Source of the DNA: Desulfocicer vacuolatum DSM 3385 | GTDB lineage: Bacteria > Desulfobacterota > Desulfobacteria > Desulfobacterales > SURF-7 | Length of the DNA: 20,391 nucleotides | Reading direction: 5' to 3' | NCBI GenBank assembly: GCA_945870015.1 | Contig: CAMBQS010000016.1 | Coordinates: 1-20,391, forward strand | In this document: positions 1 through 7,905 of the stretch, one piece after another | Layout of the letters: the number at the start of each line of letters is the position of its first letter | Position numbering within the stretch: the stretch's first letter is position 1 | The notes under the pieces: model-generated | What the model was told of the DNA's origin: nothing | Databases searched by the model: none | Seen by the model: only the letters and a program-made list of their open reading frames with translations | Made by a program: the position numbers and the translations under genes

Positions 1-105
1 TGTATACAACACCCTAAAATCATTTGGAAATAAAACAGCGCCCTCTTTCCGAAGCGCGGCATTTTTTTCTCTTCTCTGCTCAATTATATCATTTGGCTTT
101 TCCAT
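1..105 (-). CDS. lysS: Lysyl-tRNA synthetase, N-terminal fragment (cut by window edge)
   Basis: The leftward frame from the ATG at 103-105 runs open to the window edge, giving 35 residues that begin MEKPNDIIEQRREKNAALRK and continue into a PNDF motif. The pattern of a QRREK helix followed by L-R-x-x-G and a PNDF turn matches the N-terminal helix that precedes the anticodon-binding OB fold in class II lysyl-tRNA synthetases (E. coli has TRREKLANLREQG then FPNDF). The enzyme charges tRNA-Lys in the cytoplasm. An in-frame TAA lies two codons upstream, so this ATG is the earliest start. No strong Shine-Dalgarno precedes it. The gene follows pilS in the same direction, where pilR would have been expected. 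Only the extreme N terminus is visible, so catalytic motifs cannot be checked. Confidence 0.8.
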   Translation of the reverse strand, partial: MEKPNDIIEQRREKNAALRKEGAVLFPNDFRVLYT

Positions 106-132
106 GAATTACCATTTGTTAAAAATCTGTTT

Positions 133-170
133 AAAAAACCGCTGGCCTGAGGATTGGAGCAGGGTGGCGG
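133..170 (-). terminator. Hairpin plus T-run: pilS terminator or lysS leader attenuator
   Basis: Read on the minus strand, CCGC (170-167) pairs with GCGG (142-139), and CCTG (163-160) pairs with CAGG (149-146), separated by a 3x3 internal loop and closed by a 10-base loop. Six T residues (complement of 133-138) follow directly, as in an intrinsic terminator. The stem is interrupted, so its strength is uncertain. It lies about 130 bases after the pilS stop and 28 bases before the lysS ATG. It could therefore end the pilC-pilS message or act inside a lysS leader. Confidence 0.4.
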
Positions 171-257
171 ACGCATAAAAATTTAGCAAAAAAATAATGA
201 TTTCAATTAATAATGCCTGATTACCCTCCGGGGAACCAAAACCGAACCAATCTGGTT

Positions 258-286
258 TAGCTACCCTATTTACCTGGAGGTGTCAA
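258..286 (-). promoter_or_regulatory. Possible promoter upstream of lysS
   Basis: On the minus strand a perfect -35 hexamer TTGACA occupies 286-281. After a 17-base spacer comes TAGCTA at 263-258, a poor -10 element (only the first two bases match TATAAT). If used, transcription would start near 251 and give a lysS leader of roughly 145 bases that contains the hairpin at 133-170. The good -35 and weak -10 would fit an activated promoter, or this may be chance. Confidence 0.3.
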
Positions 287-301
287 GATTAAGTTAGTTC
301 G

Positions 302-1603
302 CTACTGGAGAGGTGCAACCTGCTTTATTTTTAATGTAAATAGGGTTCCATGACCGATCTTGCTTTCCACATCAAGCCGGCAATCATATACGGAGAGGAT
401 TCGTTGAACAATCGAGAGACCCAGGCCGGTTCCCTCTGAACGCGTTGTAAAAAATGGATCAAAAATGGATTTCAGGGTTTCCTCAGACATTCCACACCCT
501 GTGTCTTTTACTTCGATGCAGACATGCGTTTTTTTTACCGGGTATAGCCGGATGGTAATTTTGCCCTCTTCATCAATGGAATTGGCTGCATTCAGGAACA
601 GATTCCAGAGTACCTGCTTAAGATGTCCCGGATCCATCTCGATGTAATGATTGAAATCCAATTCATCAACAAACTCAATTATTCCCTTGCATGTCCGATC
701 CTTTTTGAATAACTCTATGGTTTCCGACAACAGACTATTCAAATTAAATCGCACCGGATTACCGACTGTCGGCCGGGCAAACAGCAGGAAATCACTCACC
801 AGCCTGCTGAGCCGGTCTGCCTCTCTTAAAACAATCTGCATCAGTTTTTCATGCTGTGGGTCATAGCGAATCTCTTCCTTCAGCATCTGAATGGAACCGG
901 AAAGAGAGGCCAAAGGGTTTCTTATCTCATGAGCAAGGCCGGCAGCCATTTCACCAATTGCTGCAGTTTTTTCAACCCGTTTTACATGCTCTTCAAGATC
1001 CATAAGTTCTTTTTTTGTCTTTTTTTCCTGTTCAGCAAGGACACTGCTTAAAAATGCAACCGCAAAGCAAGCGATTATGGTTGAAAAAATCTTAAACAGG
1101 ATCTGGGTGATCTCAAAATCGGAAGCCAAAAAACCGGATTCAATATTGATCGGGGGCAGGAAGCCTCGAAATTCCAGTATAATCATAAAACCATATTGCA
1201 GGCTGCAGATTATCGAAATGATGATGCTGCCTTTTTTAAACAAAAACATACTGGAGCATATGATCACAATCAGGTAAAGGAAGGCGAAAAAACTGATAAA
1301 ACTGCCGGTAACAAAAACAATCAAGGAGATCATGAAAGAGTCGATGATCAACTGAAGATATGCAAACCAGACTGCGTGGGGAGTCCTTCGATAAATCAGG
1401 AAATAGATAGCGGACTGTACCAGCATGGCAATACAGAGTCCAAGGATAATCAAAAAGGAGGGAACCGGTGTGGAATCAAAATGTTGTGATCCAAAAATAA
1501 GCAAAGAACCCAGCAGCAGCAAAGCAAAAAGGGCTCGAAAAAAAATGAGCCCTTTCATTTTTCTGGAATAGTCGTCCTGAAACTGTGGCGCTGATGGGAC
1601 CAT
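302..1603 (-). CDS. pilS: PilS-type membrane sensor histidine kinase
   Basis: This is a membrane histidine kinase of 433 residues from the ATG at 1603; a TTG six codons earlier is possible but has no ribosome site. Residues about 18-190 hold five to six hydrophobic segments. A short charged coiled linker follows, then the catalytic core: H-box H225 in HEIRNPL, N-box with N338, G1 box DTGCG at 367-371 and G2 box GTGLGL at 391-396. The many-pass N-terminus without a large periplasmic loop matches PilS of the NtrB-like kinases, which senses pilin in the inner membrane and phosphorylates the sigma-54 activator PilR. It lies 52 bases downstream of pilC in the same direction, which supports the pilus assignment. 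No pilR follows; lysS does. The partner regulator must be elsewhere or lost. Confidence 0.85.
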   Translation of the reverse strand: MVPSAPQFQDDYSRKMKGLIFFRALFALLLLGSLLIFGSQHFDSTPVPSFLIILGLCIAMLVQSAIYFLIYRRTPHAVWFAYLQLIIDSFMISLIVFVTGSFISFFAFLYLIVIICSSMFLFKKGSIIISIICSLQYGFMIILEFRGFLPPINIESGFLASDFEITQILFKIFSTIIACFAVAFLSSVLAEQEKKTKKELMDLEEHVKRVEKTAAIGEMAAGLAHEIRNPLASLSGSIQMLKEEIRYDPQHEKLMQIVLREADRLSRLVSDFLLFARPTVGNPVRFNLNSLLSETIELFKKDRTCKGIIEFVDELDFNHYIEMDPGHLKQVLWNLFLNAANSIDEEGKITIRLYPVKKTHVCIEVKDTGCGMSEETLKSIFDPFFTTRSEGTGLGLSIVQRILSVYDCRLDVESKIGHGTLFTLKIKQVAPLQ

Positions 1604-1655
1604 GACCCTGAATTGCAACAACTGCTTAGTAAAAATCTTTTATTGTAAGCTCTGC

Positions 1656-2867
1656 TTATCCGCCGATGGCGCCTGCCATTTGAAAAACCGGAAGATACAT
1701 GGATACAACAAGTCCGCCGATCAGACCGCCCATGAAAACCATCATCAAAGGTTCGATGGCAGATGTCAGGTTTTCCACTGCGGTATCAACTTCTTCTTCA
1801 TAAAAATCAGCTATTTTTTCGAGCATTGCATCCAGCGCACCTGTTGATTCACCAACAGCAATCATGGAACAAACCATGGAAGGGAATACACCACTTTCAA
1901 CAAGGGGATCGGCCATGGTTCTTCCTTCCGAAATACCACTCCGGACATTATAGATGGCTTTTTCAATGGTTTTGTTACCGGCTGTCTTGGCGACAATGTC
2001 AAGGGCGTCCAGAATGGCTACCCCGCTGGCCATCATGGTACCCATGGTTCGGGTAAACTTGGATACGGCAACCTTTCGGATCAGAACCCCGACAATCGGC
2101 AGTTTTAGAAAAAGGTCATCCATGAACTCGTGGCCCTTTGGTGTGCGATAAAACCTTTTATAGGCCATAATAAAAAGAATAAACGCTACAATCATGTAAT
2201 GAATTTTGCTTTTTACCATCTCGCTGGCATTGACGACAATCTGGGTGGGCACAGGCAGTTCTTTACCGAAATCTGCAAACATCTCCTGGAAAACCGGGAT
2301 AACAAAAACAAGAATAACAACCACGACAATACCCGCAATCGCCAGTGTAATGAGTGGGTACATCATTGCACTTTTAATCTGGCTTTTGAGTTTGGCGGCT
2401 TTTTCAAGATAACCGGACAATCTTCTGAGGATAACATCTAAAATACCACCCGCTTCTCCGGCTGCAACCATGTTCACATACAGGGAATCAAATTCCTTGG
2501 GATATTTTTTCAGCGATTCTGCAAGCGTATTTCCACCTTCTACGGATTCCTTTAACGATTTCAACATTTTTTTAAACGTGACATTCTCTTGCTGCGTATG
2601 AAGGATATCCAGACACTGAATAATGGGAAGACCGGCATCAATCATCGTCGAGAACTGTCTTGAGAAAATAATGATGTCTTGCTGTTGCACCTTGGGCTGA
2701 AGAAATTGAACATTTTCAAAAAGATCCTTTGGCTTGACTTTGATTTTTAAAGGTGTGATTCGAATTCTCTGGAGGTGCGCACGCACAGCTTCTTCATTCG
2801 AAGCTTCCAGTTCACCTTTCTGGACTTCATGTTTTCTGTTTTTCCCTTCCCACTTATATACTGGCAT
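1656..2867 (-). CDS. pilC: Type IV pilus inner-membrane platform protein PilC
   Basis: PilC/GspF-family protein of 403 residues, the usual length. It sits in the inner membrane, where it couples the PilB and PilT motor ATPases to the growing pilin fibre. Two homologous T2SF domains are visible: RQFSTMIDAGLPI at about 70-82 with AGEAGG at 136-141, and RTMGTMMASGVAI at about 273-285 with VGESTGALD at 338-346. Hydrophobic segments lie at about 171-193, 223-237 and 374-394. I chose the ATG at 2867 because PilC proteins begin with a short basic segment like MPVYKWEGK and a G-rich Shine-Dalgarno (AGGGGG) lies just upstream; a TTG six codons earlier is less likely. It is preceded by a radical SAM gene (52-base gap) and followed by pilS. 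Genes for pilB, pilT and pilin are not in the window. Confidence 0.93.
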   Translation of the reverse strand: MPVYKWEGKNRKHEVQKGELEASNEEAVRAHLQRIRITPLKIKVKPKDLFENVQFLQPKVQQQDIIIFSRQFSTMIDAGLPIIQCLDILHTQQENVTFKKMLKSLKESVEGGNTLAESLKKYPKEFDSLYVNMVAAGEAGGILDVILRRLSGYLEKAAKLKSQIKSAMMYPLITLAIAGIVVVVILVFVIPVFQEMFADFGKELPVPTQIVVNASEMVKSKIHYMIVAFILFIMAYKRFYRTPKGHEFMDDLFLKLPIVGVLIRKVAVSKFTRTMGTMMASGVAILDALDIVAKTAGNKTIEKAIYNVRSGISEGRTMADPLVESGVFPSMVCSMIAVGESTGALDAMLEKIADFYEEEVDTAVENLTSAIEPLMMVFMGGLIGGLVVSMYLPVFQMAGAIGG

Positions 2868-2919
2868 ACCCGCCCCCTTTTGCAAGCAATGAAGACCCTG
2901 TCAGTTTCTTATATCCAGA

Positions 2920-3867
2920 TCATACCCTTGAAAAAAAAGTACCTCGTGGCATTTTCTTTTTAACAACTTCTCCATTTTTCAACAAAATGTCAAGATGTTG
3001 ATTGATATTATTCACATCAGCACCTGTAATTTTCGAAATATCCGCTGCCGTGCATGGCCGTCTTTGCAAAGTGGATAATATTATATCTTTCAAATCTCCT
3101 GTAAACCCATCCGTCAGAGTAGCATGTTTTGCATCATCAACCACACGGACATTGTGCATACAGGCCTGTATTCTTTTGAATACTTCCTGTGTCATGGGTT
3201 GCACCCACGCTTCTGTTCCCGGCCGGTCCAATGAGTTGATATGAATCTGATGGGGCTTAATGATATCCATTACCTCTTGAATCCGCTTGAGTTCACGATC
3301 ATCATCATTATGACCTGGAACGATAAAAATTTCCATCCATAACTGATTGGAGCATTCCTTTTTCAGGGCTGCCAGGCCCTCAACCATTTCATGTAAATCA
3401 AGGAATGGATGGGGACGGTTAATGGCCCGAAATACTGAATCGGAAGCCGCATCAAAAGATGCGATGATCCGGTCTGCCTGTGCAACAGCGTCTCTGACCT
3501 CCGAAGAGTGAAAAAGTGTCCCATTGGTCAAGACCGATAGGGAATATTCCGGATAGTCTGTTTTTAAATATTTTATAATTTCGCCAATGCCAAGATGAAG
3601 CGTTGGTTCACCAGACCCTGAAAAAGTAATAGAATCAAGATGCGGATGAGAGGATAAAAATAAATCCAGTTCCTTCCGGATCTGATCGAGAGGGGTGTAT
3701 TCTTTCCGTCTGATCGTTAAATGTGTTGTCTTTCCACACTCACAGTAAACACAATCCAAAGAGCATGTTTTATGGGGCATCAGATCCACACCCAGGGATA
3801 CCCCTAACCGCCTTGACAGGACCGGACCAAAAATAAAATTAAATACCGGCTTGAATTTACTTTTCAT
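2920..3867 (-). CDS. Radical SAM enzyme with C-terminal winged-helix domain
   Basis: Protein of 315 residues. The cluster-binding motif is C35-x3-C39-x2-C42 with a tyrosine before the last cysteine, the usual site for a 4Fe-4S cluster that cleaves S-adenosylmethionine. A glycine-rich SAM-contact segment GSGEPT follows at about residue 84. The opening GPVLSRRLGVSLGVDLMP is typical of COG0731-like radical SAM proteins, whose founder relatives modify tRNA, but most bacterial members have no assigned reaction. Residues about 255-315 look like a winged helix (ILSTLQRRPCTAADISKITG, then a recognition-helix-like segment), suggesting nucleic-acid or partner binding. The ATG at 3867 has only a weak ribosome site. 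It reads into pilC, but a role in pili is not implied by the sequence. Substrate unknown. Confidence 0.8.
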   Translation of the reverse strand: MKSKFKPVFNFIFGPVLSRRLGVSLGVDLMPHKTCSLDCVYCECGKTTHLTIRRKEYTPLDQIRKELDLFLSSHPHLDSITFSGSGEPTLHLGIGEIIKYLKTDYPEYSLSVLTNGTLFHSSEVRDAVAQADRIIASFDAASDSVFRAINRPHPFLDLHEMVEGLAALKKECSNQLWMEIFIVPGHNDDDRELKRIQEVMDIIKPHQIHINSLDRPGTEAWVQPMTQEVFKRIQACMHNVRVVDDAKHATLTDGFTGDLKDIILSTLQRRPCTAADISKITGADVNNINQHLDILLKNGEVVKKKMPRGTFFSRV

Positions 3868-4060
3868 ATTTCGATGATGATTCTTCTGATTTTTCCATTA
3901 CCGTTAAATTAATCGTATGGTGTGAGAAAAACCCTCAAGGAATAGATAAAAATCATGAAACCCAGCGTATCCAAACCCCCCTGCTATCATAGTCTGATCA
4001 AAACAACAACTGGTTTAACAGATTTGATCTCGAATTCATGACGATTCTTTGTGGTTGAAC

Positions 4061-4089
4061 TTGATAAACCGCTTCTAACGGTGTATCAC
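4061..4089 (+). promoter_or_regulatory. Candidate promoter overlapping an interrupted dyad
   Basis: TTGATA (4061-4066; 5 of 6 to the -35 consensus) and TATCAC (4084-4089; 4 of 6 to the -10) are 17 bases apart, giving a start near 4096 for the downstream fusion gene. The same stretch is an interrupted palindrome: TGATA (4062-4066), one base, ACCG (4068-4071), 7-base centre, CGGT (4079-4082), one base, TATCA (4084-4088). It could be an operator, since it coincides with the promoter hexamers. The rest of the 305-base divergent gap (3868-4172) holds nothing I recognise. Confidence 0.35.
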
Positions 4090-4172
4090 GACCTAATAGA
4101 ATAATTCTGTGCAGCAATCAAATATTTTTTTAATGGTATCGATAACATTCTGTCTGGTACCGGTTGATATGT

Positions 4173-6887
4173 ATGAAAGATGAGAGAAAAAAAAATCTGA
4201 CGGTGATTACCACTCACATGAACGCTGATTTTGATGGTATTGCGTCCATGCTTGCCGCTCAAAAATTATATCCCGGTGCCCTGGTTGCATTCCCGGGATC
4301 ATATGAAAAAAATCTCCGGAATTTTTTTATAGACTCCATGGCCTATCTTTTCAACATGACGGATATCAACAACATCCACCTGCCCGACATCCAATGTCTC
4401 GTTCTTGTCGATACAAGACGGGAAGACCGAATCGGACATCTTTCTCCTCTTTTATCTTTACCGGAAATCGATATCCATATTTATGATCATCATCCCCGCG
4501 GGCCGGAAGATATCAAGGCCAATGTGGATTTTTATAAAGAAACCGGTGCGACAACCACCATTCTTGCTCAGTTAATCCAGGAAAGACAGATCGAATTAAC
4601 ACCGGATGAGGCAACCATCATGTGCCTGGGTATTTACGAAGATACCGGCTCTTTCACCTTCTCGTCAACCACGGAGCAGGACCTGATGTCAGCAGCTTTT
4701 CTTTTGTCCAAAGGGGCCAATCTGAATATCATTTCCGACTTGATTGCAAAAGAGATCAATCCACAACAGGTAAAAGTACTCAGTGATATGCTCCAGTCTG
4801 CAACCCGCTATAACATCAACGGAGTGAATGTTACGGTTACGAATGTATCATCCGAAGGATATATACCTGATTTTGCCATCATCGTTCAAAAAATGATGAA
4901 GGTCGAAAGCCTGAATGTTCTATTTGCAATCTCCCGGATGGGGAATAAAATATATGTTGTCGCCCGAAGCAGGCTTTCAGAAGTGGATGCCGGAAAGATT
5001 CTGAAACCGCTGGGGGGAGGAGGGCATGGTTTCGCAGCATCGGCAACCATACGGGATCAAACCCTTGCCCAGGTTGAACAGCAGTTGATTGAAATATTAT
5101 ATCGAACCATCAAACCCTTTCAGGTTGCCGCAGAAATCATGTCATCTCCAGCCATTACAATCGGTCCGGATATCTCGTGTAATGATGCCGGTGTCCGGAT
5201 GACCCGGTACAATGTAAATGCTCTGCTGGTAACGGAGAAGCAGGATGAAAAAGATATTCTGCTTGGTTTTATCTCCAGACAGGTTGTTGAAAAAGCTCTT
5301 TTTCACAACCTGAATCATGTTCCGGTAAAAGAATATATGAGTACGGAACTGGCTTTGGTATCACCGGACTCGGATATCAATGAAATCCAGGAAAAAATTA
5401 TCGGAAACAAACAACGCATCCTGCCGGTCATTGACCAGGGATTGATCAAAGGCGTTATCACACGAACAAACCTGTTGAACATCCTGATTGATCAGGCGCA
5501 ACTCAATAATGGGAAAAAAACCAGAGACCTTCAAACGCAACTCACCGCCAGAACAAGGAATGTTCGAAGGCTGATGACGGAACGGTTATCCAAAAAGCTG
5601 ATCCATATCCTCAAGGCCATCGGAGAAACCGCAACGGAAATCGGTTTCAGTGCCTATGTGGTTGGCGGTTTTGTCAGAGATCTGTTTCTGTATCGAAAAA
5701 ATGAAGATATTGATATTGTCATCGAGGGTGATGGAATCTTGTTCGCAAAAAAATATGCGGAAATTACCGGCGCACGCGTAAATTCACACCAAAAATTCGG
5801 CACAGCCGTGATTATCTTCCCGGATGGATTCAAGATTGATGTGGCTTCCGCCCGAATGGAATATTATAAAAGCCCGGCCGCACTTCCGACCGTTGAGATG
5901 AGTTCCATTAAACTGGATCTTTTCCGAAGGGATTTTACAATCAATACGCTGGCGATTCAATTATCACCCAAGGCCTTTGGAACATTGATTGATTTTTTTT
6001 CCGCTCAGCGGGATATCAAGGAAAAAGTGATTCGAATTCTTCATAATTTAAGCCTGGTTGAAGACCCTACCCGAGGATTCCGTGCCATTCGATTTGAACA
6101 GCGTTTTGGTTTTTCCATTGGAAAGTTAACTTCCAGTCTGATTAAAAATGCGGTTAAAATGGATTTTTTTAAAAAGTTAAGCGGCAGGCGCGTATTCATG
6201 GAGCTGCGACAAATATTTGAAGAAGAAAATCCAACACCGGCAATTATCCGACTGTCCGATTATAACCTGCTTCAGTTTATCCATCCATCGGTTACAATCA
6301 ATAAAAAAACAATCGATCTCCTGAACACCGCACACAAAGTAATCACATGGTATGATTTGCTTTTTCTGGAAGAATACTATAATAAGTGGGCCATTTATCT
6401 TCTGGTCTTGATCCGGCATTGTGATGCAGAGACATCCCAGGAAATTTGCAGAAATCTGGAATTGGCTCCCCGGCACTTAAAATTTTTCAGCGCGGAAAGA
6501 TTCGAAGCGGAAAAGTGTATGTATGGCCTTGAGAGAAAACTACCGATAAGAAAAAGCACTATATTTAAGCAGTTGAATGTTTTTAAAACAGAACTGATCC
6601 TGTATATGATGGTTGTGACCAAACAAAAACAGGTTGAAAAAGCGATTTCAAATTATTTTACCAATCTTCAGCAGGTTCAGATTTTGATCAAAGGAAAAGA
6701 CCTGATCCAGATGGGAATTCCTCAGGGACCTCTTTTCAGCAAAATTCTGGATGCGGTCCGGGACGAACGAATGAATGGAAAGATCAAAACCAAAAAAGAT
6801 GAGCTGTCGTTTGCAAAAAAGCACTTCGAATCATTGATTAAAAAATCTGATATTCTGAATGAGAAATCAGAAAAGCAGCTTTCATAG
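4173..6887 (+). CDS. DHH/DHHA1 phosphoesterase - CBS pair - tRNA nucleotidyltransferase (CCA/poly(A) polymerase) fusion
   Basis: A 904-residue multidomain protein. Residues 1-145 are a DHH phosphoesterase with NADFDG at 17-22 and DHH at 105-107, the metal ligands of RecJ/NrnA-type nucleases. DHHA1 follows with GGGGHG at 281-286. Two CBS domains lie at about 318-383 and 386-445 and could bind adenylates. A class II nucleotidyltransferase fills the rest, with GG at 498-499, catalytic D512 and D514 (DIDIV) and the RRDFTIN motif. In Aquifex and Geobacter, which have separate C-adding and A-adding enzymes, proteins of this design belong to the A-adding/poly(A) group; whether this one adds CCA, only A, or tails cannot be read from sequence. 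The DHH part may degrade short RNA or a cyclic dinucleotide product. I prefer the ATG at 4173 over a TTG three codons earlier; neither has a good ribosome site. It heads the operon with trpS, 15 bases away. Confidence 0.9.
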   Translation: MKDERKKNLTVITTHMNADFDGIASMLAAQKLYPGALVAFPGSYEKNLRNFFIDSMAYLFNMTDINNIHLPDIQCLVLVDTRREDRIGHLSPLLSLPEIDIHIYDHHPRGPEDIKANVDFYKETGATTTILAQLIQERQIELTPDEATIMCLGIYEDTGSFTFSSTTEQDLMSAAFLLSKGANLNIISDLIAKEINPQQVKVLSDMLQSATRYNINGVNVTVTNVSSEGYIPDFAIIVQKMMKVESLNVLFAISRMGNKIYVVARSRLSEVDAGKILKPLGGGGHGFAASATIRDQTLAQVEQQLIEILYRTIKPFQVAAEIMSSPAITIGPDISCNDAGVRMTRYNVNALLVTEKQDEKDILLGFISRQVVEKALFHNLNHVPVKEYMSTELALVSPDSDINEIQEKIIGNKQRILPVIDQGLIKGVITRTNLLNILIDQAQLNNGKKTRDLQTQLTARTRNVRRLMTERLSKKLIHILKAIGETATEIGFSAYVVGGFVRDLFLYRKNEDIDIVIEGDGILFAKKYAEITGARVNSHQKFGTAVIIFPDGFKIDVASARMEYYKSPAALPTVEMSSIKLDLFRRDFTINTLAIQLSPKAFGTLIDFFSAQRDIKEKVIRILHNLSLVEDPTRGFRAIRFEQRFGFSIGKLTSSLIKNAVKMDFFKKLSGRRVFMELRQIFEEENPTPAIIRLSDYNLLQFIHPSVTINKKTIDLLNTAHKVITWYDLLFLEEYYNKWAIYLLVLIRHCDAETSQEICRNLELAPRHLKFFSAERFEAEKCMYGLERKLPIRKSTIFKQLNVFKTELILYMMVVTKQKQVEKAISNYFTNLQQVQILIKGKDLIQMGIPQGPLFSKILDAVRDERMNGKIKTKKDELSFAKKHFESLIKKSDILNEKSEKQLS

Positions 6888-6902
6888 GGAGAAAACAGAA
6901 AA

Positions 6903-7889
6903 ATGACGGATACAAAAAGAGTATTAAGCGGGATGCGGCCGACCGGGCCTCTTCATCTTGGAAATTATCACGGTGCATTGGCCAACTGGGTGAAAATTCA
7001 GGAACAATATGATTGTTTCTTTTTCATTGCAGACTGGCATGCCCTTACCAGTGACTATGAAAAACCGGATAAAATATCCGGATTCGTAAAAAATATGATT
7101 CTCGACTGGCTGAGTGTAGGTCTTTCCCCGGAAAAAAGCACACTTTTTGTCCAGTCCCATATTAAAGAACATGCTGAACTTTTCCTGATCCTTTCCATGA
7201 TTACACCCGTCTCCTGGCTGGAACGAAATCCAACTTATAAAGATCAGATCGTCCAGCTTTCCAACAAAGATCTTTCCACATTTGGCTTCCTGGGGTATCC
7301 TGTGCTTCAGGCGGCTGACATCATCATCTATAAAGCCAATGGCGTCCCGGTCGGCATCGACCAGGTACCCCATGTTGAAATTACCCGTGAGATCGCAAGG
7401 CGCTTTAATTATCTGTATGGAAATATGTTTCCAGAACCCCAGGCAATCCTGACGGAAACCCCCAAATTACTGGGAACAGACCGTCGAAAAATGAGCAAAA
7501 GTTATGACAACGCGATTTACCTGTCCGATACACCCGAACAGATCTCCGTAAACGTGAGTCGGATGATAACCGATCCGCAAAGAGCCAGAAAAGATGATCC
7601 GGGTAATCCGGAAGTATGCAATGTCTTTGATTTTCATAAACTCTATTCAAACAGCAGCACGGTGGAAGAGATCAATCATCAATGCCGGACGGCTAAAATC
7701 GGCTGCGTTGACTGTAAAAAAATCATGGCAAAAAACCTTGCAGAAGCTTTAAAACCAATACGGGAGAAGCGATCTTTCTATGAGTCGCACCCCAAACTGG
7801 TTGAAGAGATCATGCAAAATGGTGATGACAAAGCCAGGAGTATAGCAAAACAGACCATGGAAGAGGTTCGATTCAAAGTCAAAATCTGA
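6903..7889 (+). CDS. trpS: Tryptophanyl-tRNA synthetase
   Basis: Class I aminoacyl-tRNA synthetase of 328 residues, the normal bacterial length, that attaches tryptophan to tRNA-Trp. The N-terminal VLSGMRPTGPLHLGN carries the HIGH-equivalent HLGN at 18-21. The second signature, KMSKS, is intact at 196-200 within GTDRRKMSKSYDN. The middle part has the family's GYPVLQAADI and VPVGIDQVPHVE segments that surround the tryptophan pocket. The ATG follows an AGGGAGA ribosome site. It sits 15 bases after the nucleotidyltransferase fusion, so two tRNA-directed activities are co-transcribed. The scpA ribosome site overlaps its stop codon. Confidence 0.97.
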   Translation: MTDTKRVLSGMRPTGPLHLGNYHGALANWVKIQEQYDCFFFIADWHALTSDYEKPDKISGFVKNMILDWLSVGLSPEKSTLFVQSHIKEHAELFLILSMITPVSWLERNPTYKDQIVQLSNKDLSTFGFLGYPVLQAADIIIYKANGVPVGIDQVPHVEITREIARRFNYLYGNMFPEPQAILTETPKLLGTDRRKMSKSYDNAIYLSDTPEQISVNVSRMITDPQRARKDDPGNPEVCNVFDFHKLYSNSSTVEEINHQCRTAKIGCVDCKKIMAKNLAEALKPIREKRSFYESHPKLVEEIMQNGDDKARSIAKQTMEEVRFKVKI

Positions 7890-7905
7890 GGTAACCGGAC
7901 ACCTG

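Noticed and set aside
221..287. Similarity to a GEMM (c-di-GMP-I) riboswitch
   Set aside because: A 7-bp outer stem and a small inner hairpin exist on the plus strand, but the conserved GEMM core bases are not present and no plus-strand gene follows.
106..301. tRNA gene in the gap before lysS (a GGTTCG tract on the minus strand)
   Set aside because: No cloverleaf, acceptor stem or anticodon arm can be formed around it.
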